A stretch of DNA of 26,271 bases from Methylacidiphilum caldifontis (GCA_945860255.1 CAMAQI010000012.1:1-26271), one strand, 5' to 3'; counted from the stretch's first letter, positions 1 to 6,814 are shown. The notes: a model not told the origin generated them from the letters alone. Program-made: numbers and translations.

Positions 1-202
1 CTCCATGCTGAACGACTTGATATTGCTCCAAAATCTGATCGAGGATATGCAAGGCACGTCCTCCCTCCTGCATGTAATTTTCCGAAATAATCTCAAACCA
101 ATCAACAGTCGGTTTTTCCGTCAAAATATGATCGTAATGAGGGACTCGCAATCCGATTCCAATCCCATAATTCGTAAAATTATTAAAGCGATTTGCAGGC
201 AT
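1..202 (-). CDS. DUF692 multinuclear iron oxidase (MNIO, BufB/HvfB/MbnB-like), N-terminal part
   Basis: Partial: the first 67 residues are visible and the gene continues off the left edge. The translation contains GIGIGLRVPHYDHIL, then VDWFEIISENYM, then GGRALHILDQI and QVVQHG. This is the typical start of the DUF692 (UPF0276) TIM-barrel family: a GLR motif, an early His, a WFE..ENY strand carrying metal ligands, and a second His-Gly strand. Family members bind two or three irons and oxidatively modify Cys residues of small precursor peptides (MbnA, bufferins, HvfA). The start is the ATG at 202, nine bases after an in-frame stop at 211-209, so it cannot be moved upstream; no clear Shine-Dalgarno is seen. 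It lies downstream of, and on the same strand as, a Cys-repeat exported peptide and an ECF sigma/anti-sigma pair, which makes that peptide its probable substrate (inference). The partner protein usually encoded next would lie outside the window. Confidence 0.85.
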   Translation of the reverse strand, partial: MPANRFNNFTNYGIGIGLRVPHYDHILTEKPTVDWFEIISENYMQEGGRALHILDQILEQYQVVQHG

Positions 203-208
203 AATGAG

Positions 209-529
209 TCAGAGAAAATAAAAAAAATCTCTTAGGAATGCTGGAAGGCAGGAATTTAAAAACATTTTAAATAGGGAACTCTGGAAAAAAGGAAAAAATA
301 ATCCTGATTTCCTGTCGAAGATCCGCCGTAGTTCTGAAAGAAAACGTAGGTGGACGCCGACACTTTGAGCCCATCTCCAACTCCATGTTGACTCATTCAA
401 CTCCCGTCTCATTCGGATTGCGTCCTGCAATCTCTTCTCCCGCTGCTGCGGGATCAGATCGTCTCCTCCAAACCCTTTGGGAGTCGGCTCCCCATTAAAA
501 TTGTATTTTTCATAACTATCTGATTGCAA
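209..529 (-). other. Doubtful ORF in the precursor-MNIO gap
   Basis: The 436-base gap between the peptide gene and the MNIO gene holds one open frame of 106 residues on the same strand, in frame with the MNIO start and ending nine bases before it. The product is rich in Arg, Phe and Trp with no recognisable domain, signal peptide or ribosome site, and its last third is an odd Phe/Leu-rich stretch. The DNA beneath has small hairpins: CCCGC/GCGGG at 439-452 and GGGAG/CTCCC at 479-492. I do not recognise the family. It may be a chance frame over a dispersed non-coding repeat, a decayed gene, or a lineage-specific small protein of the locus. I favour non-coding. Confidence 0.2.
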
Positions 530-561
530 GATTTTTATATGTTTAGGAAGTTTACTTCACT

Positions 562-618
562 AAGAACACTGTGTTTTTCTTAAGGGAACTTCCCGACTAC
601 AAGTCGGAAAGCTCCCTT
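562..618 (-). promoter_or_regulatory. Strand-specific hairpin downstream of the RiPP precursor
   Basis: Positions 582-598 and 602-618 form a 17-bp stem with a 3-base loop. In the minus-strand transcript the two imperfect positions are G-U wobbles, so the stem is fully paired. In the plus-strand transcript they would be A-C mismatches, so the structure belongs to the peptide gene's transcript. No U-tract follows; a smaller hairpin (562-581, ACACAGTGT core) comes next. The pair sits about 20 bases after the precursor stop codon. Likely roles are 3'-end stabilisation, processing or partial termination, giving more peptide than enzyme mRNA (inference). Confidence 0.6.
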
Positions 619-638
619 TTGATCTTAAACTAAAATAA

Positions 639-899
639 TTACTTCTTTTCCTTCTTTGCAGGACAGCCGTCTTTACCTGAACATTTAGCCTTTTCCTTCT
701 TTGCAGGACAGCCGTCTTTACCGCTGCATTTATCTTTTTCCTTCTTTGCAGGGCAGCCATCCTTACCAGAACAAGTGGCCTTTTCTTCAGCTAAAACAGT
801 GCTCGCAAGAACACCTGCGTTTGCGGCTTGGAGTGATGTTCCTGTCAAAATTCCAGCAACTGCGGCTGCTGCGATCATGGTGCGTGTAACTTTAGTCAT
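639..899 (-). CDS. Exported Cys-repeat peptide, candidate MNIO-modified RiPP metallophore precursor
   Basis: 86 residues. Residues 1-28 form a Sec-type signal peptide: MTKVTR, a hydrophobic Ala/Ile/Leu core, then a likely cleavage after AANA. A linker to about residue 41 follows, and then three near-identical 15-residue repeats with the core CSGKDGCPAKKEK. Cysteines are at 43/49, 58/64 and 73/79, each pair spaced CX5C. Bufferins (DUF2282) and HvfA-type peptides share this plan: a long signal-like leader, Lys/Gly/Cys-rich motifs, and modification by a DUF692 enzyme. The neighbouring MNIO gene and the ECF sigma pair support that role. The ATG has AAAGGA eight bases upstream. The expected job is binding copper or another soft metal in the periplasm after Cys modification (inference). 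The repeat is neither the canonical EGKCG nor the usual BufA core as I remember them, so it may be a new precursor subtype. Confidence 0.72.
   Translation of the reverse strand: MTKVTRTMIAAAAVAGILTGTSLQAANAGVLASTVLAEEKATCSGKDGCPAKKEKDKCSGKDGCPAKKEKAKCSGKDGCPAKKEKK
646..780 (-). repeat. Three 45-bp tandem repeats coding the CX5C units
   Basis: Units begin at 646, 691 and 736 with TTTTCCTTCTTTGCAGG on the plus strand and have an exact 45-bp period. The two downstream units (in gene direction) are nearly identical, and the first-translated unit differs by a few silent or conservative bases. The period is a multiple of three, so the repeat number can change without a frameshift. Confidence 0.9.
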
Positions 900-993
900 T
901 GTTTTATCCTTTATATTTTTGGTTTTGTAGCAATCGGAAATCCCGAACAGCTATTGTTAAGAACCCCAGAAAAAGAATTTATTCCAAAAAAAA

Positions 994-1746
994 TTAAAAT
1001 AGCATTTTTAGCTGATCTAAAGTGACTTCTCCCGTCAAAATATACCCGTGTTTCTCATCGGTCCAACTGGCGACGGCACTCCCTTTTTTCTCATGAAACT
1101 CAGGAACTCCATAAGAGGGAAGATTTTGCAAGTCGGCCTTATCGATGACAAAAAGATGGACCTCTTTTTTAATTCCTTCGATCTCAAAACAGATCATCGA
1201 GGAGCGAATTCCAAAAAATTCAACCTGACGACAACCAAATTGAGAGAGTCCCTCGAGATGGAAGGGGATCTGGAAGGACTGAGGAGTCCCCCGACTCTTG
1301 AGCCACTCACGAGCTTCACTCAATTGGGGGGTACTCTTTGAAAGCATGAAAACAGTCTGGGTAAAATCAACGGCTCTCCCCTCGAATTGAGCAAAGTCAT
1401 TCGATTTCGAGTTCTCCCTGAAGGCAAAGGTCGTAAAACTCAAGATCAACAGCGCAGCCGCAGCGAACGGAATCCATAAATAACGAGGGAATGAAATGAT
1501 CTTCGCTGATTTCTGCTGCCGCTCTTGATTTTGAGCTAAAATCTTCCGTTTAAGATCCTCAGGAACCGAAATTAAATGGATCGATTTTTTAATTTTTGAA
1601 TCCCACTGAGATTGTTGCTCCCAAATCCTTTTCAAGGAGGGATCACGTTCCATCTCCGCAAAGGCCTCCTCAATCTGGGGATCCCCCTCCCCCTCTTGAG
1701 GGGCGCGAACAGACAAGAGAATCTCGATGATTTCCTCTCTTTTCAT
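994..1746 (-). CDS. Membrane anti-sigma-like factor paired with the ECF sigma
   Basis: 250 residues in the order cytoplasmic domain, single membrane span, periplasmic domain. The cytoplasmic part (1-88) is charged and helical; residues 89-108 (WIPFAAAALLILSF) are the span; residues 109-250 lie outside the membrane. There is no HxxxCxxC zinc motif, so it is not a classical ZAS domain. The periplasmic part has two cysteines (172 and 186), FGIRSSMICFEI, and an ending SWTDEKHGYILTGEV of a type seen in anti-sigma-like proteins encoded next to ECF factors. It starts four bases after the sigma gene stops, so the two are co-transcribed and probably act as a sigma/anti-sigma pair. Given the metal-related genes downstream, the periplasmic cysteines may sense metal or redox state (inference). 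The assignment rests on gene order and topology, not a named family. Confidence 0.7.
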   Translation of the reverse strand: MKREEIIEILLSVRAPQEGEGDPQIEEAFAEMERDPSLKRIWEQQSQWDSKIKKSIHLISVPEDLKRKILAQNQERQQKSAKIISFPRYLWIPFAAAALLILSFTTFAFRENSKSNDFAQFEGRAVDFTQTVFMLSKSTPQLSEAREWLKSRGTPQSFQIPFHLEGLSQFGCRQVEFFGIRSSMICFEIEGIKKEVHLFVIDKADLQNLPSYGVPEFHEKKGSAVASWTDEKHGYILTGEVTLDQLKMLF

Positions 1747-1750
1747 GCTC

Positions 1751-2257
1751 TTAACTCCGAAAATCTTTTTCTAATCGTTTCCTCATGATTCCCTTCCCTC
1801 GTGCGAGACGGGACATCACGGTTCCGATCGGAATCTCTAAAATATCGGCGATTTCCTTATAGGAAAGATCCTCCAAATAAAAGAGCGTCAACGGCTCACG
1901 ATAAACAACATCAAGACTCTTTAATACTTCAACCACTTTCTCTCCATCCATCTCGAGAGGAGCCGTTGGGGACTCATCGGCCAATTCAATCGTCATCTCC
2001 TCAAAACTTTCACTGGGATGGCTTTTCTCCCTTCTTCTCGAACGAAGAAACTCCCGATAAAGTGTTGTAAAAAGCCAGGTCTTGACCTTGGAGAGATCAC
2101 GTAATTGATCCCCTTTGCTTGCCCAGATCAGAAAGGTTTGCTGGGTCAAATCAGAGGCATCCGCCTCGCTGCCGGAGAGGCTGATGCCAAAACGAAAAAG
2201 GGATGAATAATAGGTCTCGACCACGACTTCAAACTCCAATGGATGATGGTTATTCAT
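1751..2257 (-). CDS. ECF-type RNA polymerase sigma factor
   Basis: 168 residues, a normal ECF length. Region 2 covers roughly residues 9-75: YYSSLFRFGISLSGSEADASDLTQQTFL, then KVKTWLFTTLYREFLRSRRR. Region 4 covers roughly 105-160: LDVVYREPLTLFYLEDLSYKEIADILEIPIGTV followed by SRLARGKGIMRKRL, a typical helix-turn-helix for -35 recognition. No extra C-terminal domain is present. It is the first gene of the minus-strand cluster, followed by a membrane anti-sigma-like protein, an exported Cys-repeat peptide and an MNIO. By analogy with SigF-controlled bufferin operons it probably switches on that cluster in response to metal or envelope stress (inference). The ATG at 2257 has no good Shine-Dalgarno, and no other Met lies before region 2. 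Confidence 0.92.
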   Translation of the reverse strand: MNNHHPLEFEVVVETYYSSLFRFGISLSGSEADASDLTQQTFLIWASKGDQLRDLSKVKTWLFTTLYREFLRSRRREKSHPSESFEEMTIELADESPTAPLEMDGEKVVEVLKSLDVVYREPLTLFYLEDLSYKEIADILEIPIGTVMSRLARGKGIMRKRLEKDFRS

Positions 2258-2668
2258 GTGAGACAGGAGGACGTTGCTTTATTCCCAAAATAAATCCAGC
2301 GAAAAAGTAATTTGATCGATCTCGCAGGACTGTAGAACGAATTCGGAAGGCATTGGTCATGTTCTATGACGTGATCGCAACCCCTCCTTCGCCATGGCTA
2401 CAGCGCGCCAAAGCCGCAATCGCTCCCAAAAAAGTGATCGACGGCACAATGGCTGGATCTGAAGTTAAACCCAGATTTTGCTCCGAAGGCTTTCGGAGGA
2501 AGGAGAAATCGGCCTCAAAAAACCTGCCCTGGAAAAGCTGGTTTTTATGAGGCAAATTTTGGAATAAAAAGAGCCATTGCAAAATTTGAATTAAACAATA
2601 TCTATTTTTAAACTTTTTCCAAAACCTAGAGTTGTCATTCCTCCAGTCTCTCGCTAATTCTCTCCTTT
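2258..2668. other. Non-coding gap between sigma and pheS genes
   Basis: 411 bases with no convincing gene; short open frames on both strands have no domain or ribosome site. Visible structure: a hairpin CTCCGAA/TTCGGAG at 2481-2498, and a second at 2517-2546 (AAAAACC..GC arms, loop about 9) ending in a T-run, which looks terminator-like on the plus strand. Both precede pheS and could be remnants or a leader structure. No Phe-rich leader peptide like E. coli PheM is present. A 12-base motif TTTTGGAATAAA lies at 2557-2568. Confidence 0.5.
2586..2614 (+). promoter_or_regulatory. Candidate sigma-70 promoter of pheS
   Basis: TTGAAT at 2586-2591, a 17-base spacer, then TAAACT at 2609-2614; each element matches 4 of 6 consensus bases. 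It is in an AT-rich stretch about 55 bases before the pheS start. This is by-eye evidence only. Confidence 0.35.
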
Positions 2669-3691
2669 ATGATTCAAGAAAAACTAGAGAGTTTGAAGAT
2701 TGAGATTTTATCTGCATTAGAGGCTGTCGGCAATGCCGAGGAGCTGGAAAAGACGCGCCTCCTCTATTTTTCCCGTCAAGGGGCCGTGACGATGATGATG
2801 GAATCGATGAAAACGGCGACTCCCGAGGAACGCCCCGTTCTCGGAAAACTTTTAAATGGATGGAAAAACACGGTTCAACAGTCCTTTGAGGCTAAAAAAA
2901 CGGCTCTTGAAGAGACCGATTTTGGACCCTCCATCGATCTCACCTTGCCGGGGCGTCCCTCTCCCGTCGGTTCGCTTCATCCGATTTATCAAGTACGCGA
3001 TCATGCGCTCGATATATTTAAACGATTAGGATTTGCTTTAGCGGAGGGTCCCGATGTTGAGTTTGAGTTTTTTAATTTCGATGCTCTCAATACCCCCACC
3101 GATCACCCGGCCCGAAATGAACAGGACACTTTTTACATCAAAGGCGATCACCCCCATGCGGAGTGGGGACGTCGGCTCCTTCGTACTCAAACCTCTCCAG
3201 TTCAGGTTCGTGTGATGCAAAATCAAAAGCCGCCGATTCGAATCATTGCCCACGGTCGCTGTTATCGTCGCGATGAGATCGATGCGACTCACGGACTCTC
3301 TTTCCATCAAGTGGAGGCTCTCGTCGTCGATGAAGGAGTCACTCTTGCGGATATGAAAGGAACGATGGAGACCTTTTTCCGAGAACTCCTCGGGAACGAT
3401 CTCATTTTCCGCTTTCGCCCCCATTTCTTTCCCTTTACAGAGCCAAGTTTCGAGGTCGACTGCCGCCGGCCAGGGACGACGATCAAAGGAAAAGAGTGGC
3501 TTGAAATTTGTGGCTGCGGAATGGTTCATCCCCAAGTTTTGAAACGAAGTGGAATCGATCCGGAGGTTTATAGCGGATTTGCCTTAGGCTTTGGCGTCGA
3601 GCGAATTGCGATGATGCGCTACGGGGTGAATGACTTGCGCCTTTTTGGCGAAAACGATCAACGCCTGTTACGTCAACTCAGTCCTCTTTAA
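2669..3691 (+). CDS. pheS: Phenylalanyl-tRNA synthetase alpha subunit
   Basis: 340 residues, the usual length for bacterial PheS. It charges tRNA-Phe as an alpha2beta2 enzyme with PheT. The N-terminal 90 residues are the tRNA-binding coiled coil (EELEKTRLLYFSRQGAVTMMM). The class II core follows: motif 1 region FFNFDALNTPTDHPARNEQD, then LLRTQTSPVQVRVM, motif 2 IIAHGRCYRRDEIDATH, LSFHQVEALVVDEG, and motif 3 GFALGFGVERIAMMRYGVNDLR near the end. All catalytic landmarks are present. pheT is not adjacent: the next DNA is a decayed gene and an inverted-repeat element, so pheS stands alone here, unlike the common pheST operon. The ATG at 2669 has only a weak ribosome site. The last 24 bases overlap the 3' end of a convergent pseudogene. 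Confidence 0.97.
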   Translation: MIQEKLESLKIEILSALEAVGNAEELEKTRLLYFSRQGAVTMMMESMKTATPEERPVLGKLLNGWKNTVQQSFEAKKTALEETDFGPSIDLTLPGRPSPVGSLHPIYQVRDHALDIFKRLGFALAEGPDVEFEFFNFDALNTPTDHPARNEQDTFYIKGDHPHAEWGRRLLRTQTSPVQVRVMQNQKPPIRIIAHGRCYRRDEIDATHGLSFHQVEALVVDEGVTLADMKGTMETFFRELLGNDLIFRFRPHFFPFTEPSFEVDCRRPGTTIKGKEWLEICGCGMVHPQVLKRSGIDPEVYSGFALGFGVERIAMMRYGVNDLRLFGENDQRLLRQLSPL

Positions 3692-3865
3692 TTTTCTCCA
3701 AAGCTCCCGAGAGAGATAGAGAACAATTAAAAGATTGAGCAGAAAGATCGCAAAAACCGTCCAGGTAAATCCTTGAACTAATCCGAGGATCTCAAAGGGG
3801 AGATAAGCTGCGGAGGAGAGAACGGCAAGCCACTCCGCCCATTGATGATGATACCAGAGGCCATA
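3668..3865 (-). pseudogene. C-terminal remnant of a DUF2127 membrane protein
   Basis: Too short for a normal gene call. Reading the minus strand from 3865 gives AYGLWYHHQWAEWLAVL, then AAYLPFEILGLVQGF, then TWTVFAIFLLNLLIVLYLSR and a short basic tail, with a stop at 3670-3668. This matches the last two membrane spans of the DUF2127 family (conserved E-GLW..WAEWL...LPFE pattern; small inner-membrane proteins of unknown function). The N-terminal half is missing: the frame is cut exactly where the inverted-repeat element begins at 3866, and nothing resembling the N-terminus is found beyond it (4063-4153). There is no start codon or ribosome site. The remnant overlaps the last 24 bases of convergent pheS. 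It is best read as a gene broken by element insertion plus deletion. Confidence 0.72.
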
Positions 3866-4062
3866 GGCGTCAACTTAAAGAAATATTCAAAGACAATTTT
3901 TCACGCGAAGGCGCAAAGTTGCCCAAGGCTCATCCCGAAAGACAAGGGAGTTTGTTTTTAAAGTTCTTTTTATTAATTCCCAATTTCCTACGGGGAGAAC
4001 CTTGGGAAGCTTTTCGGCTTTGCGTGAAAATGTTTTAAATTCTATTTCCCTAAGTTGACGCC
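3866..4062. mobile_element. 197-bp MITE-like inverted-repeat element
   Basis: The left end GGCGTCAACTTAAAGAAATA is matched by the reverse complement of the right end, GGCGTCAACTTAGGGAAATA. The similarity continues inward for about 75 bases on each side with small gaps: TTTTTCACGCGAAGGCGCAAAG against TTTTCACGCAAAGCCGAAAAG, then CCCAAGG and (T)CCCG. The whole unit could fold into one long hairpin. The CGCAAAGGCGCAAAG-like interior resembles dispersed repeats seen in many environmental bacterial genomes (from memory). No transposase and no clear target duplication are visible. It abuts the truncated DUF2127 gene, so it probably caused or followed that break. Confidence 0.75.
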
Positions 4063-4153
4063 GATGCGACACGTCAGGGGATCATGTCACAAGACGAAAC
4101 CGCCGGACTTCAAGAAAATCGATCGATGTCGTAGGCTTTAAAATGAGCAATGA

Positions 4154-5629
4154 TTAACTCCAATGGAGTCCCTCTTCATAAAACCATTCCATTTTCAGCG
4201 GTTTTCCAGGCTCTATCCGAGAAAAACCGTCGCCGAATCCCTCTAAATCCGGGTAGCGCTCCAGAAAGGCCTGAATCGACTGAACCGCTTCTACCGAGGC
4301 AGGCGAGAGCTCTGAAATTAAAATCAACTGAAACAGATCGATCACAGATCGCTCAACCGTACCCTCTCTGAACTGAGGAACGATCTTTTCAAGCGCCACT
4401 CTCAAAGGAGCGAGCTCTTTCGATCCCAGTCTCCAATCTTGAAGTAATCGAATCAACGTAAGAGTCCATTTATTCGCTTTCTGAAAACGATCCGGGAAAT
4501 GAACCGCCGCATAAAGCCATGAGGCGGTATGACGAGGGTGAGAGAAAAGAGCCCAATCGATCTCATCCCGATTTCCGAGATGGAAATGGGCGAGCCCCCT
4601 CCAAACGGTGGCTCTCTCTCCATGAATTTCCGGATAAAAGGTATTGTAAAACTGAGGCGGTTTTTGGGAGGAAGCCCGAAGGCTCTCTGCTCCCACCAAT
4701 ACCGCTTCCCAACGCCGTTCTTGGACCGCTTGTTGAAGTAAGAAAAACTGAGCCGCTATTTGATCGGGATAAAACCTCAAGAGTTCTTGAGCCAGAGCCT
4801 CCCCTTCTTTGTTTTCACCGTTCCTCGAGAAAAACAACAAAACATTCGTACAATTATCCTGCCAGTAATGAGCATAAGGCCCTCGATAGCGTTCCTCCTC
4901 AGAATAAAGAGCTCGTTTATTCCAATAACTCCAGAAATCGTCGCGTTGATCCCCAATCAATAATACCGAAAGCAACTCACACCACCGTTGAAAGGACGGT
5001 TTCTCCCCTTGACATAACGGCTCTAAATGAGCGCGCATATGCTCCGCTTTTCGCTTGCGAGATTCAGGGGTCCATTGATACCCCTCATGAAGCAAAATCC
5101 CTTTTAAAGCCCTAATCTCCGGCCGAAAGGAGAGCTGAGGATGAATCTGACCTTCGAAGAGCAGATCCTCCCGTCGCCGTGCAAATCGCAACATCGGAGT
5201 TAAACTGGTCGATCCCCCCTGATAAATATTGCGCATCACTACTGAAAGGGTTTGAATCGCTCGGTTGGCATTCAAAAGCGGAAGGTCGCTCACCATCGAC
5301 GCAACCAACTCATCATCTGCGATCTCATCGGCATCAACCCAAAACAGCCACTCTCCAGTCGCATTTTTGAGAGAGATATTCCGAGCGGCAGCCTCATCTC
5401 CGTTCCATGGAAAATGAAAGATCTTCGCCCCAAAGGACTCAGCAATTGCCACCGTTCCATCGGTAGAACCGGTATCGGTCACCACCAACTCACAACCCGC
5501 TCTGCGCAAAGGCTCCAACGCTCTCGCTAACCGCTTCTCCTCGTTTTTCACAATCAGGATCGCACTCAAAAGCGGAGACGATTGATCCATAAATCGGTCA
5601 AAGACCGAAACCAAGGATTTATTTTTCAT
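4154..5629 (-). CDS. GT2-family glycosyltransferase with helical C-terminal extension
   Basis: 491 residues. The first 230 are a GT-A catalytic domain of the WaaE/KdtX-like GT2 type: LSAILIVKNEEKRLARAL, then VVTDTGSTDGTVAIAESFGA, then AAARNISL, then the DXD-type motif WVDADE, and FEGQIHPQL. Residues about 230-491 form an alpha-helical region rich in Trp and Leu that resembles degenerate TPR repeats. No membrane span is seen, so it is probably a cytoplasmic or peripheral enzyme adding a sugar to a lipid or polysaccharide acceptor. The ATG at 5629 is supported by GGGAGGAG about 10 bases upstream; a second Met at residue 14 is possible but less well placed. Acceptor and sugar cannot be told from sequence. 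It stands alone between two inverted-repeat elements. Confidence 0.85.
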   Translation of the reverse strand: MKNKSLVSVFDRFMDQSSPLLSAILIVKNEEKRLARALEPLRRAGCELVVTDTGSTDGTVAIAESFGAKIFHFPWNGDEAAARNISLKNATGEWLFWVDADEIADDELVASMVSDLPLLNANRAIQTLSVVMRNIYQGGSTSLTPMLRFARRREDLLFEGQIHPQLSFRPEIRALKGILLHEGYQWTPESRKRKAEHMRAHLEPLCQGEKPSFQRWCELLSVLLIGDQRDDFWSYWNKRALYSEEERYRGPYAHYWQDNCTNVLLFFSRNGENKEGEALAQELLRFYPDQIAAQFFLLQQAVQERRWEAVLVGAESLRASSQKPPQFYNTFYPEIHGERATVWRGLAHFHLGNRDEIDWALFSHPRHTASWLYAAVHFPDRFQKANKWTLTLIRLLQDWRLGSKELAPLRVALEKIVPQFREGTVERSVIDLFQLILISELSPASVEAVQSIQAFLERYPDLEGFGDGFSRIEPGKPLKMEWFYEEGLHWS

Positions 5630-5657
5630 GAAAATATTTCTCCTCCCATTTACATCA

Positions 5658-5836
5658 CATTGAATTCCGATTTATGAATTTTAAAAATACAGTTTCTTTT
5701 GTTTTTTTGTTTTCGGGCTTTGACGAAAACATACGTCCCTCACGAATAGCGAAAAATTTCAAGAGTGAGGGACTATTCATTTCAAAAACCGATCAAAAAC
5801 AAAAAAGTTCCTAAAATAATAAATCGGAATCCAATG
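5658..5836. repeat. 179-bp inverted-repeat element, copy A
   Basis: The left end CATTGAATTCCGATTTAT recurs inverted at the right end (5819-5836) with one mismatch, and similarity extends about 10 further bases inward with a one-base gap. Inside is a perfect 9-bp hairpin GTCCCTCAC/GTGAGGGAC (5735-5743 with 5765-5773). A second copy of the left 64 bases lies at 13702-13763 at about 95% identity. It fills most of the gap upstream of the GT2 gene. It looks like a non-autonomous palindromic repeat or MITE; no transposase is visible. Confidence 0.7.
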
Positions 5837-5899
5837 CAATCTAGAATCGAAACGAACGGAATCGTCATAAAAATAAATCCAATTCGCTCTTTCACCGAT

Positions 5900-6814
5900 T
5901 TATGGATTCACCCGTTGCATCAACGCAAGCGCCGACTGCTCGGCGATCTCAGCCCCTGTCACGCGCTTCATCTGTCGTCGTTTCTGCTCCCCATTGCGAC
6001 GATTGAAACCAAATAAGCTATCTGAATTCACCTGGGCCAATTTCACTCCATCCTTCAAGCTCATTAAGGTGACTGTAAATTGAGGACGCTCCTCGATTCG
6101 ATCCGCTCCAGAGGGCATTAAAACTTTTACCGGGCGCATCTCCGTCATAATCTCCATTACCCAATCGGCCGATTTCTTGAGAGAGTCGATCTCCTCTTTT
6201 TCACGGCTCTCACTTAATGCTGTCAGAAAAGAGCCATCGACCGGGGAAAATATCTTGTTGGAAATTTGAGCGACACGTTGATCAACGAGCAAAACTCCCG
6301 CCTCCATCAACGGCTTCTGAAACGATTCCTCAATTTCTCTCGCCTCACGATCATTCACTGCACGCACTCCTTTAAGTCCCTCCTCAACAATCCGCTCTGA
6401 TTTCTGAACCGTCTCAAGACGCTCCCCCCCCTTTCCAGTGACTCCTTTTGCCCCCTCCTCAATTTTATTTCCGGCACCAATTTGGACAGAGCCTCCACTT
6501 CCAATCGAAACAGGATCCCCTTTGGTTTTGATGGAATTTAAGCTTTCCGAAGTGATCACGATCTCCCCACGATCGCGAACGAGTCGACGGTTAATATAAA
6601 CCACTACCTTCGGCTTCCCTAAAGATTGATAGACCTGACGAAAGGTTTGAATCACCGCCGTTGGATTTGCTATGGGAAGGGTTCCCTCTCCCGAAGAATG
6701 ATCCCACGGTTTGATCGCTTGCTTAAATTCGACCCCTTGATCGGCAGCAATCAGTTGAAAGAGAAAAATCAAAGAGAGCAGAGTTTTAAAAAAGATCATC
6801 TTCATTTCTTTCAT
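5900..6814 (-). CDS. Secreted LpoB/CsgG-fold-like protein
   Basis: 304 residues. Residues 1-24 are a signal peptide (MIFFKTLLSLIFLFQLIAADQ) without a lipobox Cys. The middle (about 65-80, KVVVYINRRLV) and the stretch ESFQKPLMEAGVLLVDQ near residues 163-180 resemble the alternating strand/helix pattern of the LpoB/CsgG fold. A Gly/Lys/Glu-rich linker lies between them (about 95-140). The later part (DWVMEIMTEM...RPQFTVTLMSLKDG) also fits. The gene overlaps the upstream YcfL-like lipoprotein gene by one base (TAATG), so the two are coupled. E. coli has the same ycfL-lpoB order, where LpoB activates the cell-wall synthase PBP1b. A role in penicillin-binding-protein activation or envelope assembly is therefore plausible, but similarity is weak and the missing lipid anchor differs from LpoB. 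Confidence 0.5.
   Translation of the reverse strand: MKEMKMIFFKTLLSLIFLFQLIAADQGVEFKQAIKPWDHSSGEGTLPIANPTAVIQTFRQVYQSLGKPKVVVYINRRLVRDRGEIVITSESLNSIKTKGDPVSIGSGGSVQIGAGNKIEEGAKGVTGKGGERLETVQKSERIVEEGLKGVRAVNDREAREIEESFQKPLMEAGVLLVDQRVAQISNKIFSPVDGSFLTALSESREKEEIDSLKKSADWVMEIMTEMRPVKVLMPSGADRIEERPQFTVTLMSLKDGVKLAQVNSDSLFGFNRRNGEQKRRQMKRVTGAEIAEQSALALMQRVNP

Noticed and set aside
646..780. Three regular repeats considered as a CRISPR array
   Set aside because: No unique spacers; units are contiguous, in frame and code a Cys-repeat peptide.
2353..2582. Short frames on both strands between sigma and pheS genes
   Set aside because: No ribosome site or domain; the region has hairpins and mutually overlapping frames.
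3038..3535. 165-residue frame antisense to pheS
   Set aside because: Overlaps the invariant pheS catalytic core and has no recognisable content.
3887..4072. 61-residue frame within the inverted-repeat element
   Set aside because: Covers the palindromic element and reads as Arg/Lys/Phe-rich repeat translation.
4519..5115. 198-residue plus-strand frame opposite the GT2 gene
   Set aside because: Shadow of the GT2 C-terminal region; no motif or ribosome site.
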